A stretch of 64,000 nucleotides of DNA from Rosistilla ulvae (GCF_007741475.1 NZ_CP036261.1:4961798-5025797), one strand, 5' to 3'; counted from the stretch's first letter, positions 43,535-50,524 are shown. The notes: a model not told the origin generated them from the sequence alone. A program made the numbers and translations.

Positions 43535-43942
43535 ATGAACGAAGATAAAATCGCACACCTGAACATGATTCAGTCCGTAATTTCACGCATGGCTGGCAAC
43601 TCAGCCCTTCTTAAAGGATGGGCCGTGACGTTGATCGCGGCAACGTTCGCTCTGGCCGCTAAGGACGCAGACATTCGATATGTTCTTATCGCGTACATTC
43701 CTGCGGTAGCATTTTGGATTCTGGATGCCTACTACCTTCGCCAAGAGCGGTTGTTCCGTGATCTCTACAACCACGTCCGTACGCTTGACAGTGACAAGGT
43801 TGATTTTTCTATGGACACCTCAGGCTTTTCACGCCCCGCTCAGAATGCGTTTTTCGCCTTCGTCAACCTTATCTTTTACGGATTCCTAATTGGTGTCATC
43901 TTGCTTGTGATGTTCGCATTTAAACCAACTGGCGGGGCTTGA
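43535..43942 (+). CDS. Small membrane protein paired with the TIR protein (cassette 1)
   Basis: 135 residues. After a helical start (LNMIQSVISRMAGNSALLKG) come three likely membrane segments: GWAVTLIAATFALAA (about 28-43), YVLIAYIPAVAFWILDAYYL (about 49-68) and FFAFVNLIFYGFLIGVILLV (about 110-129). A cytoplasmic helix (RQERLFRDLYNHVRTLD) lies between the last two. It recalls SLATT-like small membrane effectors of defence systems, but I cannot assign a family. It starts four bases after the TIR stop. A membrane-disrupting effector or an anchor for the TIR protein are the two main readings. Confidence 0.75.
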   Translation: MNEDKIAHLNMIQSVISRMAGNSALLKGWAVTLIAATFALAAKDADIRYVLIAYIPAVAFWILDAYYLRQERLFRDLYNHVRTLDSDKVDFSMDTSGFSRPAQNAFFAFVNLIFYGFLIGVILLVMFAFKPTGGA

Positions 43943-43945
43943 GTC

Positions 43946-44082
43946 GTCGAACATGGTTTTTACGCAGAGGCCTTCGGCACACCTTGGGACTTTGGCAACG
44001 GGCCTTGGCCTTGGTACAATTTCCGTAGTTCAAACATCGCTCGCTTCGTTTAGGGCGGTGGCGTAAAAACCTTCCGTTGTCC
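43946..44082 (+). repeat. attC site 1 (end of cassette 1)
   Basis: GTCGAAC at the left and GTTGTCC at the right. Arms GGTTTTTACGC and GCGTAAAAACC pair over 11 bases, with inner blocks AGGCCTTCGGCAC and GGCCTTGGTACAATTTCCG that recur in the other sites. Length 137 bp, as in large Vibrio-type sites. Confidence 0.85.
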
Positions 44083-44087
44083 GACAA

Positions 44088-44729
44088 GTGCAGAACATTC
44101 TCGATCGTGTAGCGAAACACCTCGCCGATGCAGGCATTGTCTTGAGCGTCGAGCTTAATCCTCCCGCCACCACCGGTGACATCGACGCCGCTCAATCGCG
44201 GATTGGGTTTGCGCTGCCACCCGCCTACGTTGAGTTCGTCACGCAATTTGCCAACGGCTTAACGCTGTATTGGACGAGCGATGACGACCCTTTCGGTTCT
44301 TTTGAGCTTGAACCCGTTGCCAACTCTGTTGGCGGCGCTCTGGAGATGCGTGATTGGCGATTCTACGATGATGATGCGGCCCGCAAATATGGTTTCCCGT
44401 ACACGGACGATTCCGATTTGGCACTTGTCACCAACCGGTTGATGCACAACTGGATTCCACTCCACGCCGAGGGTAACGGCGACAACTTTTCACTCAACCT
44501 TAATCCTGAGGGTTTCGGTAACGTCTTATTCGACCATCACAGCTGGCTCGACGGCGGCACTGGTGCCAACGGCTTCCTAATGGCAAACGATTTCACGAGC
44601 TTCTTCGAGTCGTGGTCAACCGTTTGCTTCGCTCAGCCCAAGAGCCTTTGGTGGAAATCCGTCCTAACCGATGGCGGCGTTGACTGGGCGTCTGACCAAT
44701 TCGACGATCGTTTCCGATTGAAACCGTAG
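44088..44729 (+). CDS. SMI1/KNR4 (SUKH) family protein (cassette 2)
   Basis: 213 residues from GTG 44088, six bases after attC site 1. The SUKH-type core is ATTGDIDAAQSRIGFALPPA with YVEFVTQFANGL, DPFGSFELEPV, then WIPLHAEGNGDNFSLNLNP and GNVLFDHHSWLDGG. The family includes many immunity proteins that neutralise contact-dependent and polymorphic toxins; others are cellular adaptors. As a free cassette gene without a toxin it may act as orphan immunity, which is inference. It is the only gene in its cassette. Confidence 0.83.
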   Translation: MQNILDRVAKHLADAGIVLSVELNPPATTGDIDAAQSRIGFALPPAYVEFVTQFANGLTLYWTSDDDPFGSFELEPVANSVGGALEMRDWRFYDDDAARKYGFPYTDDSDLALVTNRLMHNWIPLHAEGNGDNFSLNLNPEGFGNVLFDHHSWLDGGTGANGFLMANDFTSFFESWSTVCFAQPKSLWWKSVLTDGGVDWASDQFDDRFRLKP

Positions 44730-44734
44730 TTGTC

Positions 44735-44869
44735 CGACAACATGGTTTTTACGCTAGGCCTTCGGTACACCTTCCTTGGTTGGTCACGCGGGCTGGCCTT
44801 GGTACAATTTCCGTAGTTCAAACTCCACCGCTTCGGTAACGGCGGTGTCGTAAAAACCTTGCGTTGTAC
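44735..44869 (+). repeat. attC site 2 (end of cassette 2)
   Basis: CGACAAC at the left and GTTGTAC at the right; GGTTTTTACGC and TCGTAAAAACC pair over 10 of 11 bases. The inner AGGCCTTCGGTACACC and GGCCTTGGTACAATTTCCG blocks match site 1. Confidence 0.85.
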
Positions 44870-44887
44870 GCCCCTAGTGAACTCGCC

Positions 44888-44920
44888 ATGAACGCCTCAG
44901 ACATACAGTGCTTCAAACTA
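44888..44920 (+). pseudogene. 5' fragment of the cassette-3 gene, cut off by IS630
   Basis: ATG 44888 reads MNASDIQCFKL up to the TA at 44919-44920 where the insertion sequence begins. Removing the element and one TA copy joins this frame exactly to GGT GCC GAA and the ATG at 46167. The ATG lies 19 bases after attC site 2, the normal place for a cassette gene start. Confidence 0.78.
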
Positions 44921-45011
44921 GTGCTTTGTCAGCCTTAGGAATTGGGGTTTCCTAAATTGGAAGAATCCGGGAGTTTGTAGGTCGATTGCCCCACGAGTCA
45001 CGGAGGATTCG

Positions 45012-45455
45012 ATGATTAAGAAGTATATCGTTCGGCTTTCGGATACAGAACGGGAAGAACTGAAGGCGATTGTAAAGAAGCTGAAAGGCTCCTCGCAGAA
45101 GGTACGGCGGGCGCTGATCCTTCTCAAAGCTGACACGGAAGGACCTGGCTGGACCGACGCCAAAATCGCGGAAGCTTTGGCGTGTCGGATTCAGACCGTG
45201 GAGAATCTTCGCAAACGTTTGGTGACCGAAGGGTTCGATACGGCGCTGCACGGGAAACCGCGTTTGAGCGCCCCGCGAGAGAAGACGCTTGACGGAAAGC
45301 AAGAAGCGAAAGTGATCGCCTTGCGGTTGGGGAAACCTCCCAAAGGGTTCGCGAGTTGGTCGCTGCGTCTGTTGGCAGACCACGTGGTAGAACTGGGGAT
45401 CGTGGACTCGATCAGCTACGAAACCGTTCGCCAAACGCTTAAAAAAACGGCATGA
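45012..45455 (+). CDS. IS630 transposase, N-terminal frame (helix-turn-helix)
   Basis: 147 residues. Helix-turn-helix regions are seen in GSSQKVRRALILLKADTEGP, TDAKIAEALACRIQTVENLR and ASWSLRLLADHVVELGIVDS with SYETVRQTLKK. It ends just after a run of seven A (45441-45447) and overlaps the ATG of the next frame (ATGA). A programmed shift at the A-run would fuse it with the catalytic half, the usual strategy in this IS group; alternatively the two are made as separate chains. Confidence 0.9.
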   Translation: MIKKYIVRLSDTEREELKAIVKKLKGSSQKVRRALILLKADTEGPGWTDAKIAEALACRIQTVENLRKRLVTEGFDTALHGKPRLSAPREKTLDGKQEAKVIALRLGKPPKGFASWSLRLLADHVVELGIVDSISYETVRQTLKKTA

Positions 45456-46147
45456 CCAATCGCAAGATCCAGTATTGGGTGATTCCACCCGACGCCGACT
45501 CCGAATTTGTAGCGTGCATGGAAGAAGTCCTAGATACCTACGAAGAACCGTATGATTCGGACTATCCCGTGGTGTGCATGGACGAACAGCCGGTCCAGCT
45601 TCACAAAGAGACGCGAACGCCGATCCCGGCGACCCGCAATCATGCTCGACGCGTCGATTACGAGTATGAACGGTGCGGAACCGCCAGCGTGTTCATGTTC
45701 ACCGAGCCGCTGGCCGGATGGAGAGAAGTCACCGTGCGTCCAAAGCGAACCAAGGTCGATTGGGCCATCGAAATGGAGGCACTGCTGACGACACGCTACA
45801 AAAAGGCGAAGAAGATCATCCTGGTATGTGACAATCTCAATACCCACACCAAAGGCGCCTTCTACGAGGCCTTTAAGCCAGAAAAAGCCCGTGCCTTGGT
45901 TCGTCGTATCGAGTTCCGTTACACACCCAAGCATGGAAGTTGGCTCAACGCGGCTGAGAACGAACTCAGTTCAATGACGCGGCAGTGTATCAACGGTCGT
46001 CGATTCGCGACGATTGCGCCGCTGAGAAAGGAAACACAGGCGTGGTCCTCACACTCAAACAGAAGACAGCGTGGCGTTGACTGGCAATTCCAAGTCAAAG
46101 ATGCGAGAACAAAACTAAAATCCCTCTACCCCAAAATCAAAGCCTGA
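45452..46147 (+). CDS. IS630 transposase, C-terminal frame (DDE catalytic domain)
   Basis: 231 residues. The DDE triad is in VVCMDEQPVQLHKE, IILVCDNLNTHTKGAF and KHGSWLNAAENELSSMTR. All three acids are present and the spacing is normal, so the element looks active or recently so. It overlaps the first frame by four bases and lies after a poly-A slippery stretch. The last residues reach to 8 bases before the right inverted end. Confidence 0.92.
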   Translation: MTNRKIQYWVIPPDADSEFVACMEEVLDTYEEPYDSDYPVVCMDEQPVQLHKETRTPIPATRNHARRVDYEYERCGTASVFMFTEPLAGWREVTVRPKRTKVDWAIEMEALLTTRYKKAKKIILVCDNLNTHTKGAFYEAFKPEKARALVRRIEFRYTPKHGSWLNAAENELSSMTRQCINGRRFATIAPLRKETQAWSSHSNRRQRGVDWQFQVKDARTKLKSLYPKIKA

Positions 46148-46166
46148 CAAAGCACTAGGTGCCGAA

Positions 46167-46478
46167 ATGAACCTTGAACTGTTCATTTTCGTTCTCCCGG
46201 CCACTTACACTGGCGCCGTCGAGGATTGTGGTGCCTCACTCAACAACGGCCTCGGCCACGAAGCGCTCGATGGTGACTTCTGCGTCGATGAGAACGACGG
46301 CACAATGATCTCCTATCGCGTTCCCGACCTATCTGGAACTCCGGGATCATTTCTTCTTGGTGAAAACACATTCAAACTAGAAAACGGTACGTGTTTCGTG
46401 CTGACATCTGACTACGAAGCCGAACAATTGCCGTTCAAAACCAAAGTGGATGCCCTTGCCCACCTTGCGCGACGCTGA
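46167..46478 (+). CDS. Cassette-3 protein of unknown function, 5' end displaced by IS630
   Basis: 103 residues as it stands (LELFIFVLPATYTGAVEDCG onward); the ancestral protein probably had 14 more residues that now lie before the insertion sequence. Acidic and without membrane helix or recognised motif. The ATG at 46167 is 12 bases inside the right flank of the element, so expression, if any, now depends on a start or promoter at the element's end. I do not recognise the family. Confidence 0.6.
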   Translation: MNLELFIFVLPATYTGAVEDCGASLNNGLGHEALDGDFCVDENDGTMISYRVPDLSGTPGSFLLGENTFKLENGTCFVLTSDYEAEQLPFKTKVDALAHLARR

Positions 46479-46495
46479 TGGAAGTGGTCCGGGGC

Positions 46496-46631
46496 GTACA
46501 ACATGGTTTTTGCGCTAGGCCTTCGGCACACCGCTGTCGTTTGTTCAAGCCTCCATCCGGTAGTAGAATCTTCAGTTGTTCAAACTTGAGTGGCATCGCA
46601 ACGGCGGTGTCGTAAAAACCTTCCGTTCGGC
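46496..46631 (+). repeat. attC site 3 (end of cassette 3)
   Basis: GTACAAC at the left and GTTCGGC at the right; GGTTTTTGCGC pairs with the GTCGTAAAAACC arm. The middle differs most from the other sites (GTAGTAGAATCTTCAG replaces the GGTACAATTTCCG block). Confidence 0.8.
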
Positions 46632-46638
46632 GACGCTA

Positions 46639-47124
46639 GTGAATGATGTGCAAAAACACGCGTTTGAGTTGCGACTTGATGATTTGCGAAAATCCGCGTC
46701 CAAAAACCACGATCTATCTGGGTGCATGCTGGCTGCTTGCTCAGCCCATGCCCCTTCGCCGGAGACGCAAACTGCGGTGATTCAGTTCTTGATTGCTTCT
46801 GGCATTTCCGTAAACGAAACCGACAAGAATGGGGTAACACCTCTGCATCGTGCCGTTCGGTTTCGCAGCCTTAACGCAGTTGAACTCCTCATAGCTGCGG
46901 GGGCGGATGTCAACGCAGCCGACCGAAGGTCTCAGTCAACGCCACTCCATCGGGCCGTCACAAATTCAGGTGCGCCTGCGACCGCAGGAAAATCGGATGT
47001 GGCTGTTTCAATTGTCCAGTCGTTGTTAGCACATGGTGCTGACCCAAACTCGAAGAACAAATCAGGCAAAGCCCCAACTGCGTATCGGATGGGAGCCGCG
47101 ATGTCGCTCGCGTTTAGCCAGTAG
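46639..47124 (+). CDS. Ankyrin-repeat protein (cassette 4)
   Basis: 161 residues from GTG 46639; the longer frame that starts at 46576 lies within attC site 3 and is rejected. Three ankyrin repeats are recognisable: ASGISVNETDKNGVTPLHRA, ELLIAAGADVNAADRRSQST with PLHRAV, and SIVQSLLAHGADPNSKNKSG. A helical cap (ELRLDDLRKSASKNHDLSGC) precedes them. It serves as a protein-binding module; the partner is unknown. Small ankyrin proteins often act as immunity proteins of toxin systems. Confidence 0.8.
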   Translation: MNDVQKHAFELRLDDLRKSASKNHDLSGCMLAACSAHAPSPETQTAVIQFLIASGISVNETDKNGVTPLHRAVRFRSLNAVELLIAAGADVNAADRRSQSTPLHRAVTNSGAPATAGKSDVAVSIVQSLLAHGADPNSKNKSGKAPTAYRMGAAMSLAFSQ

Positions 47125-47139
47125 GCTCAGCAAGCCGTC

Positions 47140-47278
47140 GCCCAAGCATGGTTTTTACGCTAGGCCTTCGGCACACTTTCGCTCTTTGGCAACGAGCGCT
47201 GGCCTTGGTACAATCTTTCGTATTTCAGCCATCGTTCGCTTCGTTCAGGGCGGGTGACGTAAAACCCTTGCGTTAGGC
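47140..47278 (+). repeat. attC site 4 (end of cassette 4)
   Basis: GCCCAAG at the left and the canonical GTTAGGC at the right. The GGTTTTTACGC arm and a GACGTAAAACCC arm pair, with the AGGCCTTCGGCACAC and GGCCTTGGTACAA blocks inside. Confidence 0.85.
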
Positions 47279-47301
47279 GACTTAGATTAAGCGAGAATTC
47301 A

Positions 47302-47487
47302 ATGTCGATAGCAAAAGATACTATGGCGGACATAATTGCTCGCCAACCCGATGACAGTAGTTACGATGAAATCCTTCGCGAGCTTGCGTATGCTCGCATC
47401 GTCCAACGTGGCCTAGATGACTCGGCCAACGGTCGTACCGTGTCCGACGACGATGTAAAACGAAAGATCGAATCGTTGGGCAAATAG
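47302..47487 (+). CDS. Antitoxin of a ParE/RelE-type module (cassette 5)
   Basis: 61 residues: ADIIARQPDDSSYDEILREL and FAYARIVQRGLDDS-like helices, then GRTVSDDDVKRKIESLGK, the pattern of small antitoxins that precede ParE/RelE toxins. It starts 23 bases after attC site 4. The stop at 47485-47487 overlaps the start region of a toxin remnant. Confidence 0.82.
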   Translation: MSIAKDTMADIIARQPDDSSYDEILRELAYARIVQRGLDDSANGRTVSDDDVKRKIESLGK

Positions 47488-47489
47488 TA

Positions 47490-47770
47490 TGGACGATAGA
47501 GGCGTCTGATTGCCTCAAACAGATATACGACTACATTGCCGACAATTCCCCTCCGCTGCGTTGAGTGTCGTCAACGGAATCTATGACAAGATTCAATTGC
47601 TTCGCGAACATCCTCGGATGGGTCAGCGGTACGCGCCTGTCTCTGATCGAGAGGTTTGCGAAATCTTGTATGGTCATTATCGAATCCCGTATCTTATCGT
47701 CAACGATGATCGAATTGAGATTCTGGGCATTTTCCATAGCGCGATGGACATTGACCGTTACCTGAGCTAG
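47490..47770 (+). pseudogene. ParE/RelE-type toxin gene, frameshifted (cassette 5)
   Basis: The first part reads WTIEASDCLKQIYDYIADNS in one frame and the rest AALSVVNGIYDKIQLLREHP, then CEILYGHYRIPYLIVNDDRI, in another; together they give a full ParE/RelE toxin. One missing base near 47550-47555 (CCCCTCCG) makes the shift. No good start codon is left for the first frame either. A TTG at 47510 opens the second frame but replaces the N-terminus with nonsense. Confidence 0.8.
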
Positions 47771-47776
47771 TCGGTC

Positions 47777-47916
47777 GCCTAACAGGATTTTTACGCAAAG
47801 GCCTTCGGCACACCTTCCGCGTTTGGCGACGCGGACTGGCCTTGGTTCAATTTCCGGTAATCAGACATCGCTCTCTTCGTTTGCGGCGGCGTCGCCCAAA
47901 CCATCCGTTGTTAGGC
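47777..47916 (+). repeat. attC site 5 (end of cassette 5)
   Basis: The most canonical site: GCCTAAC at the left and GTTAGGC at the right are exact complements. AGGCCTTCGGCACACC and TGGCCTTGGTTCAATTTCCG fill the inner part. 140 bp. Confidence 0.9.
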
Positions 47917-47937
47917 TCCGCTCGAAAGGCTACCGGA

Positions 47938-48135
47938 ATGTCACTTCAAGAACTTGAAAACACGATCGCAAAGCTACCTCCAGACGAATTCGCGAAGTTC
48001 CGCGAATGGTTTTGGGAATTTGATTCTGCACAGTTTGACAAACGCATCGAAACTGACGCAAATGACGGGCGATTGGACTCGCTTGCTGACGCGGCGCTTC
48101 GCGACCGCGCAAACGGCAAATCGACGCCGCTATGA
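47938..48135 (+). CDS. Antitoxin of a RelE-type module (cassette 6)
   Basis: 65 residues from ATG 47938: LQELENTIAKLPPDEFAKFR, EWFWEFDSAQFDKRIETDAN, then LADAALRDRANGKSTPL, a known antitoxin type placed before RelE-like toxins. It starts 22 bases after attC site 5 and overlaps the toxin start by four bases (ATGA). An upstream in-frame start lies within the attC and is rejected. Confidence 0.85.
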   Translation: MSLQELENTIAKLPPDEFAKFREWFWEFDSAQFDKRIETDANDGRLDSLADAALRDRANGKSTPL

Positions 48136-48388
48136 GCCATCCCGCGAGCCCCGCATTCTGGGAGTGCTACAAACAACTTCCAGATGCCGTCCGAGCACTG
48201 ACGACAAGAATTTCACCCTGCTCAAGGATCCCCCGGATCCCCCCTCCCTCCACTTCAAGAAAGTTGGCCGTTATCGGTCCGTTCGCGTTGGGCGAGGCTT
48301 TCGTGCGCTCGCCGTCGAGACCGACGATCGTCTGTTGTGGTTTTGGATCGGAAATCACGCCGAATACGATCGCTTGATTAGCGTGTAA
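48132..48388 (+). pseudogene. RelE-like toxin gene, frameshifted (cassette 6)
   Basis: ATG 48132 reads MSHPASPAFWECYKQLPDAV and RAL in frame, then the toxin sequence continues in another frame as DDKNFTLLKDPPDPPSLHFK, VGRYRSVRVGRGFRALAVE and LLWFWIGNHAEYDRLISV. A one-base loss near 48199 (GCACTGACG) explains the break. The remainder is well conserved, so the mutation is recent. Confidence 0.82.
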
Positions 48389-48393
48389 GTGCC

Positions 48394-48518
48394 GCCCAAC
48401 AGGGGCTTTACGCCAGGCCTTCGTTGGCAGGCAACGTGCGTTTGCATCGGCGCAATTTCTCGTGATTCAAACTCCACCGCTTCGGCACCGTCGGTGTCGC
48501 AAAACCATTTCGTTGAAC
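48394..48518 (+). repeat. attC site 6 (end of cassette 6)
   Basis: GCCCAAC at the left and GTTGAAC at the right, both fitting the attC core consensus. The inner AGGCCTTCG and CGGCGCAATTTCTCG blocks are shortened; 125 bp. Confidence 0.82.
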
Positions 48519-48711
48519 GCCCCGGGCTGTCTGATACGCGACGTTGGTCGCTCAGCTGGGACGGGCATTCAATTCAACCACGAAAATCACGAAATAGACC
48601 AACGTTGAATTTTCGTGTGATTCGTGACTTTCGTGGTTCAAACTTCGCGTTTGTAATACGGTCGGCTTGTACACTTCTTGAATTCGAACGTCTTGCTCCA
48701 CTTCAAGAGAC
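48519..48711. other. Cassette 7: 190 bp without a gene, holding an inverted repeat
   Basis: Between attC sites 6 and 7 no credible frame is present; the open frame that runs through attC 6 is a shadow. An imperfect inverted repeat, AACCACGAAAATCACGAAA (48576-48594) and TTCGTGACTTTCGTGGTT (48621-48638), forms a hairpin like the dispersed CCACGAAA repeats of planctomycete genomes. It may be a non-coding cassette or a cassette whose gene has decayed. Confidence 0.6.
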
Positions 48712-48848
48712 GCCCAACATGGTTTTACGCTAGTCGCTGCGCGATCATCTTCGCTCTTTAGCACCATGCGTTCGCATCGGTACAAACTCTTGAAGCACAG
48801 TGTCACTCGCTTCGTTCATTGCGGTGATGCAAAACGCTCCCGTTACGT
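48712..48848 (+). repeat. attC site 7 (right end of the array)
   Basis: GCCCAAC at the left is canonical; the right core reads GTTACGT and is degenerate. The inner TCGGTACAAACTCTTG block still matches. The convergent minus-strand gene ending at 48935 closes the array. Confidence 0.72.
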
Positions 48849-48934
48849 TTCACTGCGATCTGTTTCGCCGTAGCCGGATCGGTTTGTCTCGTCGCTTGCA
48901 CGTCGACGATGAGCGGCCAGAAGGCCCGTTGAAA

Positions 48935-50074
48935 TCAGCGCGGTGGGCGGCGGCGCATTCCTTGGAAATCCCTGGGACCTCGGGATGTTCCACGGGAGGT
49001 CAACTCTGGCTTGGTGAACGTCGGGACCGGAGGATTCGCAACGCCCAACTCATACTTTTGATGGGCGTACTTGTTGAAGTTCTCGATGTTTTGGTTTTGG
49101 GTGTTGTAGTCGAATTCAAAGTTCCAGGCTTCGAGATATCGGACGTCCAGTTCCATCGCCTGGCGATAGACTGCGGTGAAGTCTCCCGATCGATCGCCAA
49201 AACGATGTGGCTGGGAGGAGTTGCCGATGATCTGACCATAGATGTCTCCGGGATACTTTTTTAACGCCTCCACCAGCGCGGGCTGATACTTCATCCCTCC
49301 CGAGATCCACCACATCCCGGCGCCGATTTGATCTCTATATTTTGGGTCTTCGTAGAGTTCGTTTAAGATCCTCATCGGAATCTGCGGGGACCCCAGAACT
49401 TCATGAACTTCCACCGCGATCGCACAATCGTCAAACGAATCGGCGAAGGAGATGGCGGCTTGTTTGACGGCGCCAACCCAGACGTCCTGCGTCAGTCCGT
49501 TTCTTGCCAGCACGGCATTGGAATTCCCGTTGAAGTGCCCTTCCACGCCGTTTGCTGTCGCTTGAGGAACATATACGAGTTTCAGTCTCTTGTCCTTCGC
49601 GAACTTTTGGCTCACGGCATCCGCTAGATTTTTCAGTCTCTTTTGAAACAGAGGATCCCACATTTTGGGAACAAGCCCTTCCTCCCGTCGAAATTGGATC
49701 GGCATCGTCTCGACTCCTTCGTCGATCAGCCAGGCGGGATAGTTTGCACCTTGAGGGCCCCCGCCGAGTCCAGCCGAGATGGCGAGGCTGAACGCGAGCG
49801 ACTTTGGATCTCGGGCGCTTCGTTCGGCCACTTCGATCTGTCGGTCGATGTCCGAAAAATCGTATCTGCCTCGTCGCGGCTCCAACTTGCTCCACGATGT
49901 TCGCAGCAAGAGTCCTTTGCAGAGTGGATGGGCTGCGGATTTCGGAGTGACCATCGAAGAGAATACCCCATATGGCTTTGCGATTTCCGTTTTGTCTTGG
50001 CTGGAAGGAGATTCTGCCGAAGCGGAAGAGATCGTACCGAGCAAAATCAGAGTTAATCCACAGATGGTTTTCAT
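48935..50074 (-). CDS. Secreted glycoside-hydrolase-like protein
   Basis: 379 residues from ATG 50074, which opens a signal peptide (MKTICGLTLILLGTISSASA); upstream in-frame sequence to 50248 does not look coding. A TIM-barrel-like pattern follows: KGLLLRTSWSKLEPRRGRYD (a segment seen at the start of family GH42/GH5-like catalytic domains), FSLAISAGLGGG, KLVYVPQATANGVEGHFNG and AIAVEVHEVLGSPQIPM, and RYLEAWNFEFDY. Candidate acids are the Glu in NGVEGHF and in AWNFEF. The exact family is uncertain. It is transcribed toward the cassette array. Confidence 0.7.
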   Translation of the reverse strand: MKTICGLTLILLGTISSASAESPSSQDKTEIAKPYGVFSSMVTPKSAAHPLCKGLLLRTSWSKLEPRRGRYDFSDIDRQIEVAERSARDPKSLAFSLAISAGLGGGPQGANYPAWLIDEGVETMPIQFRREEGLVPKMWDPLFQKRLKNLADAVSQKFAKDKRLKLVYVPQATANGVEGHFNGNSNAVLARNGLTQDVWVGAVKQAAISFADSFDDCAIAVEVHEVLGSPQIPMRILNELYEDPKYRDQIGAGMWWISGGMKYQPALVEALKKYPGDIYGQIIGNSSQPHRFGDRSGDFTAVYRQAMELDVRYLEAWNFEFDYNTQNQNIENFNKYAHQKYELGVANPPVPTFTKPELTSRGTSRGPRDFQGMRRRPPR

Positions 50075-50524
50075 CACTGAAGCCTTTTCTTGTTGGATGC
50101 TTAGAGGATTCAAGAGCCCGCTTCGATGCGGGCTCCAGGGCTGGCGACCGGTTCCCCGTTTCTCGTCGTGCGAGAATTGGGAAGATGGATTCGTCGGCTC
50201 GTCACCTTTGAACCACTCACCGAGCCGTAGGTTTCGTTCCTCCTGCAAAGTATTCGCTTCACTGCCGCCCCATCGTTGCTGTTGGTGGCCACGAAATGCG
50301 AGTCAAACCACCGGAAGTTGCCGCTTCGAAACACTCGCTGCGAAGTCGCCGCACCCTGCTTTCGAGGAAGAGGGATCGTCCGATTGAACCTGTCTCTAGT
50401 GGCAGGTTTGTCGTGCAAGTTGTCTCGGCGGGGGAAAACTAACGCTTCTTTCTGTCGAACGATCCGCGATCAAGTATTCTGTTAGGTTCGTGATCCCATC
50501 AAAATTCGCCACGCTGAAAGAATC
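50075..50524. other. Divergent intergenic region, 450 bp, no gene seen
   Basis: Separates the minus-strand glycosidase-like gene from the plus-strand amidohydrolase operon and must hold both promoters. Open frames on either strand carry no recognisable domain. No hairpin with a U-run was found. Confidence 0.4.

Larger units (their letters stand above)
44921..46155 (+). mobile_element. IS630-family insertion sequence, 1235 bp
   Basis: Ends are inverted: GTGCTTTGTCAGCCTT at the left and its near complement AAGCCTGACAAAGCAC at the right (one mismatch in 16). A TA dinucleotide is duplicated on both sides (44919-44920 and 46156-46157), the target duplication of the IS630/Tc1 group. It carries a two-frame transposase. 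It sits inside cassette 3, in the same direction as the cassette genes. Confidence 0.92.
42874..48842 (+). mobile_element. Integron-type gene cassette array without integrase (CALIN)
   Basis: Seven attC-like sites of 125-140 bp separate short genes that all read in the plus direction, and each site follows the 3' end of a gene. The decisive sign is that the start of a cassette matches the reverse complement of the 5' end of its own attC: GTTCGACGACTC (42874) against GAGTCGTCGAAC (43941), GTTGTACGCCCC (44863) against GGGGCGTACAAC (46491), GTTAGGCGAC (47272) against GTCGCCTAAC (47774). Cassettes begin at 42874, 44076, 44863, 46625, 47272, 47910 and 48512. No tyrosine integrase (IntI) is found anywhere in the window, so this is a cluster of attC lacking integrase, or the far end of a larger integron. 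Confidence 0.88.

Noticed and set aside
45012-46147. IS630 transposase as a broken gene
   Set aside because: Two overlapping frames with an A-run are normal for this IS group and all DDE acids are present.
48389-48733. Open frame running through attC site 6 and cassette 7
   Set aside because: It spans a recombination site and a hairpin repeat and has no recognisable domain.
43946-48848. First reading of the repeated blocks as dispersed REP-type repeats
   Set aside because: Core sites, arms and the match between cassette starts and attC ends fit integron attC far better.
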